The position numbers and the translations under genes were made by a program. Below are positions 55,054-64,000 of a DNA stretch of 64,000 nucleotides, one piece after another (the first letter of the stretch is position 1; each line of letters starts with the position of its first letter). The notes under the pieces were generated by a model, which was given only the letters and a program-made list of their open reading frames with translations, was not told where the DNA came from and searched no databases. Origin of the DNA: Nemertoderma westbladi. Its lineage: Eukaryota; Xenacoelomorpha; Nemertodermatida; Nemertodermatidae. Location: positions 1 through 64,000 of the forward strand of contig JAUCBJ010006472.1 in the NCBI GenBank assembly GCA_032718475.1, written 5' to 3'.

Positions 55054-56999
55054 ATTGTATTATATTAACATAACATATTACATACTAACATAGGCCTATT
55101 GTTTTACCCGCTGTCTGATATTCTTACAATCAATTTTCTACAGTACTTTTGTTATAATTCCTGTATCCTGTTTCTGTACATACCCCATATGCCATACCCA
55201 TACCGGTACGGAAATTTGTTCCACACTGACAGACTGGCTGACTGATAGCAGGATAGTGATATAAGTACCGGTACCATAAAACAGCAACGGGGTGATACAT
55301 TTTTTTAGCTTTCTGCCTTTAAATTTAACTGTCTGACTGTGAATAAAGTTTGAAGTTTTTATCCTACAGTACAGAGTTGGACATGGACAATCCAAAGTTG
55401 GGTGAAGTTGGAAGTCCGATTTTGGCGAATAGCACTCGCGCTCGCAAAAATAAAAAATGGTAAACCGGTAATTACTTTGGCAGTTTGGGGACCGTTGTGC
55501 CTTGTGCGTTGAATGAATGATGAAACACTTTTACCAGTTTACATATAGGCCTAGTTACATACTGACTCTGACATATAAGCTAATTTTTATAACTTTTACA
55601 TACCGATAAAAAAAAATTTTTACATTTAAATTAAAATTTTTTTTTATAGGCCTAAACATATTTATTCATAAATAAGTCAGTAAGTCTGTAAGTAGGCCTA
55701 CCGGTAGCGGTAGGCAGGTAGGCGGTAGGCCTACCCCAACACAACACACGTCATAAACTCAGAAACTAATTGAGGGAAAGGGGCAGTTTACAGACTGACA
55801 GAGGCAGCTTTTCTAACCAAAACAATAAACGGTCACTTTCTGACTGTACCAATTAAAGAATTGAGGGAAACGATCAGGTTACAGAGGCTGAGAGCGAGAG
55901 GCGGGCTTTTCTAACCAAACCAATAAGTATAATTACTTCTGTACTTGGGGACAGCCAGACCGTTGTATACTACTAGGATCGGCATGCTGCATTGCAGCTG
56001 CAATTTTAACCCTGCCCCGGTATGGTAAAAAATTATCCTTCACCGGTAACATGGGGTATTTTTATACCCCAAATTGATAAGACATTTTAAGTAACATTAA
56101 ACAGAAAAACACTTGCAATCCCCCTCCCAGAATTTGCCAAATGGTGAAAAAATAAGTTGTGAATTTTTTTTTGAATTTGGTTGAAGTCTACCCAACGCTC
56201 AATGCCACAAAAGTTATCCCACTACAATCGCGATCATCGTTAACGTCGCGATGGGGCGTTTTGCAACAAGATACTATCATAGCGAAGCATTAGCCTGTTA
56301 GCTGTAAGAGTGTTTCTCATTTTAGGTTTTTTAGTGGTGTTATGGGTCAAGAACACCCTGAAATATACCATTGCAGTTCCAATAAGCATAAAATGAGTCA
56401 AATTCTCAAATACCACCACTAAAAGTCAACAAAGTGATATATATATACAGATATATCACCTCGCAATAGCACAAGATCTTGAATTGTAATATGAAATATA
56501 CACCATGACTGCAAAAGTATTGATGATTTGGTCATAAAATGTGATTATTGTCCAACTAAATTATACATTGCAGTTTCAATGAACCCAAAATGAGACCCAA
56601 AAGGCCAGAACACCTCTAAGAAAGCCTACACAATAAGAATTATTCACATATACTTCGCAATCTATCGCATCGCGATTAGGCCGAAGTCTTGGCTTGTGAA
56701 ATACAGGCCATACACTATACAGTAGCTTCATAATACTGATAATTTGGTCTTAAAAGACAAAGTTAAAACATGCCTATAGCTGTCTAGTACAACTAAATCG
56801 ACCATAACCATAACCATAACCAACGAGCACCATAACGTTATGGGGTATTTTTATACCCCATCTTACCTAACTACTGAACTAAGTTGTTTTCAAATTAAGG
56901 GCCTATAACATTTTTCCTAAACAAAATTTTATGGGTTTGACCCACACAATCGTTAGATTACAAGTTTTTCGGACAGTCGGAAGATACTATGAAGTTGGA
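55054..56999. other. Upstream flank of zinc-finger gene, repeats
   Basis: Probably contains the promoter of the large zinc-finger gene, but no core element could be called. It includes two diverged units of the 65-bp family at 55,770-55,925, an inverted LINE 3' end at 55,967-56,015 (GGATCGGCATGCTGCATTGC), and two GGGGTATTTTTATACCCC hairpins (56,053 and 56,842) that may be ends of one element. Confidence 0.5.
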
Positions 57000-57514
57000 C
57001 ATACATCAGTCGGTGAGAAGTCAAAAATTGGACTTCAAGTCCAATTTTAGATTTCAAGTCCAATTTTGGACTCCAAAGTCCAATATTGGACTTTAGTACT
57101 ACTCCAAGTGTACCCATGCAGCCATACTATAGGCCTATATCGGTATTTAAATCAAAACTGCATCCCGCATCCGCATCAGTACATATAGGCCTATATTACA
57201 TAATTACAATGCAACATTATTTTAATGATCAAATTAATTATTATATATAAGTATTATACTGTTATAAGCAGGGATCGCACAAGTACAGTCAGACATCAGT
57301 AGCTACTTTTTGCGGTAGTGGTATGGCTTTGCGGTAGCCTTACTGCCTTAGCGGTGTATACCGCAACCGCGGTAGCGGTAGTTGAGTTATAGCTGTATAG
57401 TTCATTCATACCCATACCTGTGGTATTTTCGTATGGAAAAATAAGACTACTGTAAACTGTAACCTATTATGTTATTGAGTTAATGTTTATTGACTATAAT
57501 TGTTTTGATTAGGT

Positions 57515-57561
57515 TCAGTGTCAAGTACAATGTACACATCTCTGCATCTCCAACCAGACAC
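57515..57561 (+). pseudogene. LINE C-terminus copy, 5' piece before hAT insertion
   Basis: Matches 17,308-17,345 of the LINE at 16.4 kb (TGTCAAGTACAATG and TCTCCAACCAGACACTA). It is broken by the hAT-type insertion and resumes at 58,379. Confidence 0.75.
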
Positions 57562-58378
57562 TAGGGCTCGATCGGAGCTCCGGCCTCCGGCTCCGGCTCC
57601 GGCCATTTTGGCACCTCCGGCTCCTGCTCCGGCTCCGGTAAAAATATTGCCGGAGTTAATTTTTTAATAAAGTATTATATTTCGTGCATATTCTAATCTG
57701 AACAATTATTTAACACTATAAGTACTGTCTGACTGTAGTACCAGAGTACAGCTTCAATATCAAGGTATAATCTGATAATACTGCAGTAGGCCTATTTACT
57801 TAAAGTCAATGACTGACTGACTGTACTGCAGTACTGGTACTGTCCAGCTGGCTGACTAGCAGACTATTACAGATAGGCCCTACCTGCCTACTGTAAAAAA
57901 TTGTAAATGCTATGATTGTACACTGTCAGACAGTCAGACTGTACCACTGCAGCCATTTACTGCTGTCATGCCAGCATACTGTACTGCAGTACTGGTACAC
58001 GTACGGTAGGCTACCTACAGTACACACCTCTACTGCTCTACCACAGTTAGACAGTTAGTGAGTTAGGTACTGTAGGTAATTTTTAGACGTCAGCGTCAGG
58101 CCGTCGCCGTCAGCGTCAGGCCGTCTGTCCGTGATAAATTAATTACTTAAATTTTAAATTAAAATTCGTAAATCTATAAATTATGAAATTAATTAGACCT
58201 ACAGTAGGATTGATTATGAGCGATTGGCGAACGATAACCATACTTTATTTTTTTAAAAATAAATAATTAAATTTTTTAAATTTTGAAAAACTCCGGCTCC
58301 TGCTCCGGCTCCGGCCAAATTGTCCAACTCCGGCTCCTGCTCCGGCTCCGGCCAAATCCCAACTCCGATCGAGCCCTA
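57562..58378. mobile_element. hAT-type non-autonomous transposon, 817 bp
   Basis: Perfect 16-bp terminal inverted repeats TAGGGCTCGATCGGAG, flanked by the 8-bp duplication CCAGACAC (57,554-57,561 and 58,379-58,386). TAGGG ends and 8-bp duplications are the hAT signature. Subterminal zones on both sides repeat CTCCGGCTCCTGCTCCGG-like units, probably transposase-binding sites. The interior is AT-rich without an open frame. It interrupts a LINE copy whose empty site is visible at about 17,335. Confidence 0.92.
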
Positions 58379-58757
58379 CCAGACACTATATAACATTGGA
58401 TTTGGAGGTGTCTCATTCAGTCATTGGTTGTTGGTTCCCCCAAGCTTGACACTAGAACAAAGCCGCCTCCGCTTTGCAGGACCTTGCTTTAAGCCGTGAG
58501 GACCAGCCAGTGCACCTCATGAAGTGAATAAGCATGGTTGACAGCCCATGACTTTCTTGAGACGCATATTTCTTACTGTCTTAACATAAGGGACACTGGC
58601 CTTGAAGATGCGGATGATCTAGCAAATGTCATGGGTGATAAGGCTGTAAGGGTGTAAGGGAGTTGTGGAGGCGCATTTTTGTCAACAAGCCGGCACAACA
58701 TTATTGGGCCTATACAGATATATAATGCAGCTGCAATGCAGCATGCCGATTGTAGTA
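58379..58757 (+). pseudogene. LINE C-terminus copy, 3' piece
   Basis: Parallels 17,337-17,665: GTTCCCCCAAGCTTGACACT, CGCCTCCGCTTTGCAGGAC, GATGCGGATGATCTAGCAA, then the 3' end TGCAGCTGCAATGCAGCATG and TAG repeats. It has small insertions and stops, so it is dead. Confidence 0.85.
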
Positions 58758-58809
58758 GTAGTATATGGTGATGTGATAGGGCTCCTTCAATTGGTAATGT
58801 CAAAAGTGG

Positions 58810-58865
58810 CCGATTATTGTTTTAGTTAAAAAAAGCCTGCCTCTGTAACCTGTTCCTTTCCCTCA
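58810..58865 (-). repeat. Single copy of the 65-bp repeat
   Basis: Inverse of the 13.0-13.3 kb unit (GCCTCTGTAACCTG, TTCCTTTCCCTCAATTGG). It lies just after the LINE 3' tail. Confidence 0.6.
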
Positions 58866-59376
58866 ATTGGTTTATGATTATGACGTGTGTTACTTCTTAC
58901 TTCTGTACTTATTATGTGGAGATCCCAACACGTTAATCAGTTACTAATCCCCTTTCATTATCCAGCCGTTTTAAAATACCCTTCCTCTGTTGTATGGAAA
59001 AATTAGAAGAGATGGTGGTAGCAGGTAGCATCAACTTGTACTGTAGTATTTCTTTCTGATAGGGCTCCCATAGGCTTAGACGAAATCGCAGCTTGTACTG
59101 TAGTTAGCCTTAGCAGCAGCTGCAGTTGGCAAACCTGGCACTGGCATTGCTACCAGTTTCCACCAAATATAATTTGTAATTAAATATTTGTTGGAGCATA
59201 ATCTAATCTAGTCCTAAAGACTCTAAAGTCCTGGGTACATAAGGCTGTAAGCAGGTAAGGTTAGACATAACATGAATGTAAATTGTAAACTAAACAATAT
59301 GCTAAAAGCAGAAAAGTAAAGTACAAAGTACCTAGAATGCTAGAATGTACCATTATATTCTAAATAGGCCTACAGC

Positions 59377-59436
59377 AGGGGTAAATCTTTTCGACCTACG
59401 CGTAGGCCTACGCGTAGGTCGAAAAGATTTACCCCT
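59377..59436. repeat. Perfect 60-bp palindrome
   Basis: Thirty bases starting AGGGGTAAATCTTTTCGACC are followed immediately by their exact reverse complement, centred on TAGG|CCTA with no spacer. ACAGC lies directly outside on the left (59,372-59,376) and right (59,437-59,441), like a 5-bp target duplication. Confidence 0.95.
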
Positions 59437-59852
59437 ACAGCAGTACAGTACACTGAAGATACATACAGAGCTGCAAAGGTAACTTTCCATAACTTAATAG
59501 CTGTCTGGCTGTCTCTCATCTGTCATGCTTCAAGTACCTTTAAGTTTGATTCTCAATGTCACGTCCAAAATTGGACTTAAAGTCTAATATTGGACTTTTG
59601 TAAAAATTCAAAGCCTTATAAAAAAAGTTCCCCCTGGTGAATTTCAGGTCCCCCTGTTCAAAACTCTTATTTTTTGATATATTTTCGATTAAAAAAAAAA
59701 AATCCCGCCTGATCCAATTACCCAAGGCCCTGGAACAATTGGCTGATTTGAAGTCCAATATTGGACTCACAGAAGTCCAATTTTGGACTTGAACTGGAGT
59801 TGAAGTCCAATTTTGGACTCAAGTCCAATTTTTGACTTCTCACCGACAGTAC

Positions 59853-60479
59853 ATAATATGAGAGATTGTCGAAAAATATCAAAAGTAATCCCATTGCTGC
59901 CTTGGGGTATTATTTTACGCCACGTTACCGAGGGAGGGTTAAGAATGCTGAGACCCTGCCGTTGTATGAAACACTTGTATTTGTATATATCAGTACTGCA
60001 GTATACAGGTATATTTTATATCCGGAACCGGAACCGCTTATTTTATGAAACACTTTTTAAAATTTTTCTATAAATATTTTTTTTCATAAATAAATAGGGA
60101 GGGGGGGGGGGGGGGGGGGGCTACTGGCGTAACAGACAATTTTCACTCCCCATCTCAGCATCTGCCCATGCAAAATCACTCCCTGCATGGTCTGCCGGTT
60201 AAAATTCCCTTGTGAATTTTAGCCCCCTCCAAGCAAGCCTGACGCCTCCAGTGAAAACTCCTGCATTTATAAATCTTCACTCTCTGACTCTGCCTGTCTG
60301 CGCAACGCAAATCCATCCCCGGTTAAAGTTCGCTAGTGTATTTTCACTCCCGTTATATTTTTTGTATCTTCTACAGTATTCGACTTTATTTACGTAATGC
60401 AGGTAATGATTATTCAAGAACACGAAATCATTTACTGATTTACTACATTTTTTTATTTACTACATTACACAATTTAATT
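59853..60479. other. Intergenic, no gene seen
   Basis: Contains a G tract at 60,101-60,120 and some GGTTAAA(A/G)TTC-type short repeats. Small frames at 59,813 and 60,212 have no support. Confidence 0.4.
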
Positions 60480-60960
60480 TACTACATTTATTTACATTGA
60501 GTAAGGAACCATCAGGCAGTCAGGAATTGAAGAGTGCAGTAATTAGAATATTGCAGTAACTTGTATAGGTCTCTAAAGTCTAAATCAGACAGCAGTAAAC
60601 TGCGTACTGCATAGTACAAATACTACCGGTACTAAAAGAAATAAATAGTACCTGTAAAATACAATTTCAAACCATTTCAATTTATTTTGTAACTCCATCT
60701 CCTGATCTCGTCGCTCCAATTTTATTAAATAATTGATCAACAACAAAAAAAGTACCAATTTAAGACAGTAAGAATAAAATTACGGTACGTTACATGGAAA
60801 AAAACGGGTAGAACATTTTTTCAATATTCTCTCGACCCTTTATTAATCTTGGCAGCTTGGTGACGCTCGGTAAATAAAACCACGAAAATTCCTCGAGAAT
60901 AGTGAAAAAAGTTCTACTTTTCCCATGTAATAAAAAAATTATTCCATTCTGTAATATTGG
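60480..60960 (-). repeat. Inverted copy of transposon 3' segment (11,590-11,825)
   Basis: The reverse complement shares ATATTGAAAAAATGTTCTA, CCATGTAA, TAATTTTATTCTTA, GGTACTTTTTT, TGGAGTTACAAAATAA and AATTACTGCACTCTTCAA, in the same order as the 3' part of the 3.9-kb transposon. The 60,850-60,960 side repeats the AGTTCTAC..CCCATGTAAT end inverted, so this copy looks like a shortened, foldback derivative. Confidence 0.55.
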
Positions 60961-61152
60961 TAATTTGCATACCGGTAGTGGACTGTCACTCTGTCAGCAG
61001 TGTCAGGCCTCAGGAATATTGCTGTATTGTAATACAATAACACTTATAAAGGATTACGAAACAACAGAACAATGTTAGATGGACCTACAAAAATCGTAGT
61101 TCTTACAGTGACAGTATTACTGTAGCCGATTTTAACTAAAATAATAAAATAA

Positions 61153-61206
61153 TTGTCGTGACTAAAATAATAAAGTCGCGACTAAAATAATAAAGTCGCG
61201 ACTAAA
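61153..61206. repeat. 20-bp tandem repeat, about 2.5 units
   Basis: ACTAAAATAATAAAGTCGCG repeated head to tail directly at the broken end of the inverted BEL gag copy. It may derive from the junction. Confidence 0.85.
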
Positions 61207-62217
61207 GCGAATAGATAAGGATGGAACGCATAAACTCCTTCGTAAGCGCGTCCAGGATAATAACGATGGCGCGAATCACAATGTAAATCAGTGTTCGCTT
61301 CCCAAGCTCTGATGTAACGTAGTGTGATCATTTCATCTACGCTTTCCAAATCGTGATTAAAAGGGCAATCGAAACTGGCGTGTCCCTTTAGTTGACAATG
61401 GGGACATTGAGTCATAAATTGAGGGCAAACCGCAAAAATGTGCAAGTTATTGAGTCTGCAATATGCACAATAAATTTCCATCGCCGGTTGTTCGTGGAAA
61501 TAGGAACAGCGGACGTTTGTGTCCTTCAGTTTGTTGGTTGGGTCTAGGGCATTCGTCACAATAACACCAAAGACGTACGTCCTGTAGAGGAAACGCGTGT
61601 GATCGTTCTCCAGTTTTGCAATATTCTTCCATTTGTTCAAAACTATCCGGGATAACAGGTAGTGGACGATCGGCGGTAAGATACATCATAGTGAAATAGA
61701 GCCGTTTGAGTTCTACCATAGGGTCATGATGTATACCTTGAGGATATCGAGTCTCTAGGTTCTGCTGACTGGCGATGTTGAGATAGGTTTCTCTCAAAAA
61801 TTCCAGGTAGTCGTTGAAGTCGATGCGTTTATCCGGTTCTTCAACGTTTTCTCTTTCCAGTCTGTTACGAATAGAATTTTCGTGTTCTATTCTCGGTTTA
61901 TCGTTACGACTCCGCTGGGTATGATATTTAAATAGAACCATTTCCCTTTCATCGTCCGTATCATGTAAATCGGTAGGATGGCTGGTAGTTAAGAAGTCCA
62001 TATACGTACCATTACGATTCGTATAGCGAGCGGTGAATTTTCGATAATCCAATTCACGCGCAAGTTGCTCTTGGGACATCGGCGGTTCGATATAACGACC
62101 ATCGTCCTTCGTAATGGTTGGATCGGCTTCACCGCGTATTAAGCTATCCACAAATGCTTGTAAAGGTAGAGTATATCGCTCCCTAATACCAAGATCATCT
62201 TCTATCAACTCCGTCAT
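61207..62217 (-). pseudogene. BEL/Pao gag-like gene, minus copy, truncated
   Basis: Starts MTELIEDDLGIRERY at 62,217 like the plus copy and stays open to about 61,560, where the frame changes. The second frame (to 61,207) holds the zinc-binding part: CAYCRLNNLHIFAVC (C-X2-C-X5-H-X4-C) and CPHCQLKGHASFDC (C-X2-C-X4-H-X4-C). It ends abruptly at a 20-bp tandem repeat, about 200 codons short of the plus copy. Residues 130-220 are absent from the plus copy, which has a different cysteine-containing stretch there, so the copies represent distinct subfamilies or one has a deletion. Confidence 0.75.
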
Positions 62218-62349
62218 ATCTGCTATCTGAGTTTATTAATATCAAAATGAGTTTATGTTTAGGCGAGCGGGCGTCGCTGCCTACCTCTCTTTGCCCCCGG
62301 ACAGTGGGATTCTCAGCGCCGATGTACCGTCGTCGCGGTGTTTACACCA

Positions 62350-63835
62350 ACATGTAGCAACAGCACGACAACGATAACCGGCACAAGTCACTCCACTGTC
62401 CATCCCAAAGGCTTGGATCCACTTTAGGTTCTTTCTATAGGAGATTTGGGCTACTTTTACAATTGCGACTAGCTACTGTAAACATACTTTAGCAGTAACA
62501 TTCACCTATAAACGCACAAATTCCACACAACTGTCACCAATTGTACACATACAGGCCATTTGTCCGTTAGTCAGTGCCTTCCAGAATGTCACTTTATTAC
62601 TGTGTATCCTTGGATACTAACAGTGTGCTATGTATTCTCTATGCTATGCAATGGGACAAGCTTTCTATTGTTCTTTTAACTTGCTTCTAATTCTAGCGTG
62701 GGTGTTGCTATGGTGACATTATGGAAAGCTAGCGGTAGAATTAGGGTAATTCCAATGCATACAGATCTGGAATGCTATTTAATAGTAATTCTTTAATTGT
62801 CAATATCCTCTTTATGTATGATTTTATTAATTTTATCGGCTATTGACTATATATTTTGGAGATTCTCGCACTCTAATACACTCAATAGGATGAATCTCCG
62901 CTCCCATGATCTATTAATTAATGGAATTTTGGGAATGTTATAATTTGCACAAATGACAATTTATGAAATTCATTTAAGATATGAATTTAAATTTATTCCC
63001 GTGAATTTTATTATTTGATGGTAAAATTGACACAATTTTATTCCAGAGCATGTCTGGGGACCTAGGATCCTTAATTCTGTAAAATTGTCTTTTAAGAATA
63101 TCGGTAAGTGCTACGATATCTTAATTGACTAGAAATTTTAAAGGATCTGAATTTTACAGATTTTAATAAATATTAAATTAATATTTAAGATGGGCACCGA
63201 TTTATTCCAGAACTTGTCTGGGGACGTTAACCACTGATTCTAGAATTTGTCTTTCAAGTATATCGGTGGGTGCCGCGATATCTTAATCGACTAGAATTAC
63301 AGATGGTCAAAAGGTTTAACAGATTTATTTGCATTTTACGCTACTGTTATAGGGACATCACGCTACTATATGTATTATTTAATATAAAGTAGAAGAGCAA
63401 TATCGCACGAAGCAATGTCAGTGTGAAGAGGCAAGTCGTTTCCAAGGTCTACCCAGAGCTTGGTTTAGCCGAGACACGAGGATCTGAACTTTGCATTCCT
63501 AATACTCTGCCTACCAATAATACTTAAATATAGTAGGAGCTTTATTGTACTTTAATAAGTACGGACATTTCATCTTACTGTAGTCACGTATTTATAATAT
63601 GATACGGACAGTAAGGAAAGAGAAAAAATAATTATTTCTCGCCGTCGCACTAAATATATTATAAGTAATTACGTACGTAATAAACACTAATATATTGCAC
63701 TAATCTACTAAATAATCACTAAAATAACATTCTACTAAATAAAATTAAAGGAAACGATTATAATAAAATTACATAATAATACATACATAAATATAAAATA
63801 AAAACAAATATAAAATGATATAGTCACACGCCCAC
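62350..63835 (-). repeat. BEL LTR-like region, uninterrupted inverted copy
   Basis: Reverse complement of 35,372-36,480 joined to 37,883-38,245, without the piggyBac insertion and with only one copy of the 65-bp segment. It retains the internal tandem repeat (63,050-63,300) and the TGGTGTAAACACCGCG primer-site candidate. Confidence 0.75.
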
Positions 63836-63846
63836 TCCATATGTTA

Positions 63847-64000
63847 TTACGTTATGGAGTCCCTAGATATTTGTCGGATTAGGGAAGTGGTCGTAGGAAG
63901 AGTATCTTGCCTTCCATAGTTTCCGGACAGTTTTCGGTCTCTTTCCAGTAAACATAAACGACTAGCTGGGCGATTGAGTTGTTGTGTTACTTTCTCCGCT
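63847..64000 (-). pseudogene. BEL/Pao pol 3' end, runs off window
   Basis: The last 51 codons of pol, with TQQLNRPASRLCLLERDR and a stop at 63,847, correspond to the DUF5641 tail ending at 35,361. The rest lies beyond the window, so whether this copy has RT is not visible. Confidence 0.8.

Larger units (their letters stand above)
57010..59852. repeat. Inverted TTGGACTT-palindrome ends, about 2.84 kb apart
   Basis: CGGTGAGAAGTCAAAAATTG at 57,010 is mirrored at 59,852. Next to each end are several copies of the palindrome AAGTCCAA(A/T)ATTGGACTT. CAG lies just outside each end. Together they could be the termini of one element into which the LINE and hAT copies later inserted, or two solo foldbacks. 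Confidence 0.45.

Overview
The window is eukaryotic, metazoan DNA. Genes have GT-AG introns, the protein-coding genes are C2H2 zinc-finger genes and small secreted peptides, and more than half of the recognisable content is transposon debris: BEL/Pao, Ty3/Gypsy, piggyBac, LINEs, SINEs, MITEs and foldbacks. BEL/Pao and active-looking piggyBac remains, AT-rich intergenic DNA, many C/G homopolymer runs and the recurring words TAGGCCTAC and TACTGTA suggest a marine invertebrate genome. I cannot name the species from the sequence alone.

Layout. 0-3.9 kb: a LINE reverse-transcriptase scrap, a 1.6-kb minisatellite, and a dispersed repeat split by a 1.2-kb transposon. 5.1-7.4 kb: two-exon zinc-finger gene (minus). 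7.8-8.2 kb: MITE. 8.74-12.65 kb: a 3.9-kb inverted-terminus transposon carrying a frame-broken gene with a DUF4806-like domain. 13.0-14.6 kb: 65-bp tandem repeats, a foldback element rich in X-box-like palindromes, and the unbroken copy of the split repeat. 16.1-18.4 kb: a two-exon gene (minus) for a prepropeptide with six cysteines, a dibasic site and a C-terminal amidation signal; a LINE sits in its intron on the other strand. 19.5-27.9 kb: LINE, SINE and MITE remains, otherwise nothing coding. 27.9-32.0 kb: a 4.1-kb element whose long inverted arms contain palindromic tandem repeats and tRNA-like heads and which encloses an acidic-repeat protein gene. 32.0-41.4 kb: Gypsy pol joined to BEL pol, BEL LTR-like region split by piggyBac, BEL gag, then a second copy of the 1.2-kb transposon. 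41.7-43.2 kb: LINE and Gypsy scraps. 43.96-44.43 kb: a second small secreted cysteine-rich gene. 46.9-55.1 kb: zinc-finger exons that probably form one approximately 1,824-residue gene (minus) with a 911-bp hairpin in its intron. 55.8-61.2 kb: LINE copy with a hAT-type insertion, palindromes and short repeats. 61.2-64 kb: an inverted copy of the BEL pol-LTR-gag segment.

The host genes appear to be the zinc-finger loci, which are probable nuclear DNA-binding proteins, and the two secreted cysteine-rich peptides. The most interesting single locus is the 16.1-18.4 kb prepropeptide gene. The other notable structures are the long-inverted-repeat element at 27.9-32.0 kb and the transposon at 8.74-12.65 kb. 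Frames, splice sites, repeats and flanking duplications were read by eye. No database search was possible.
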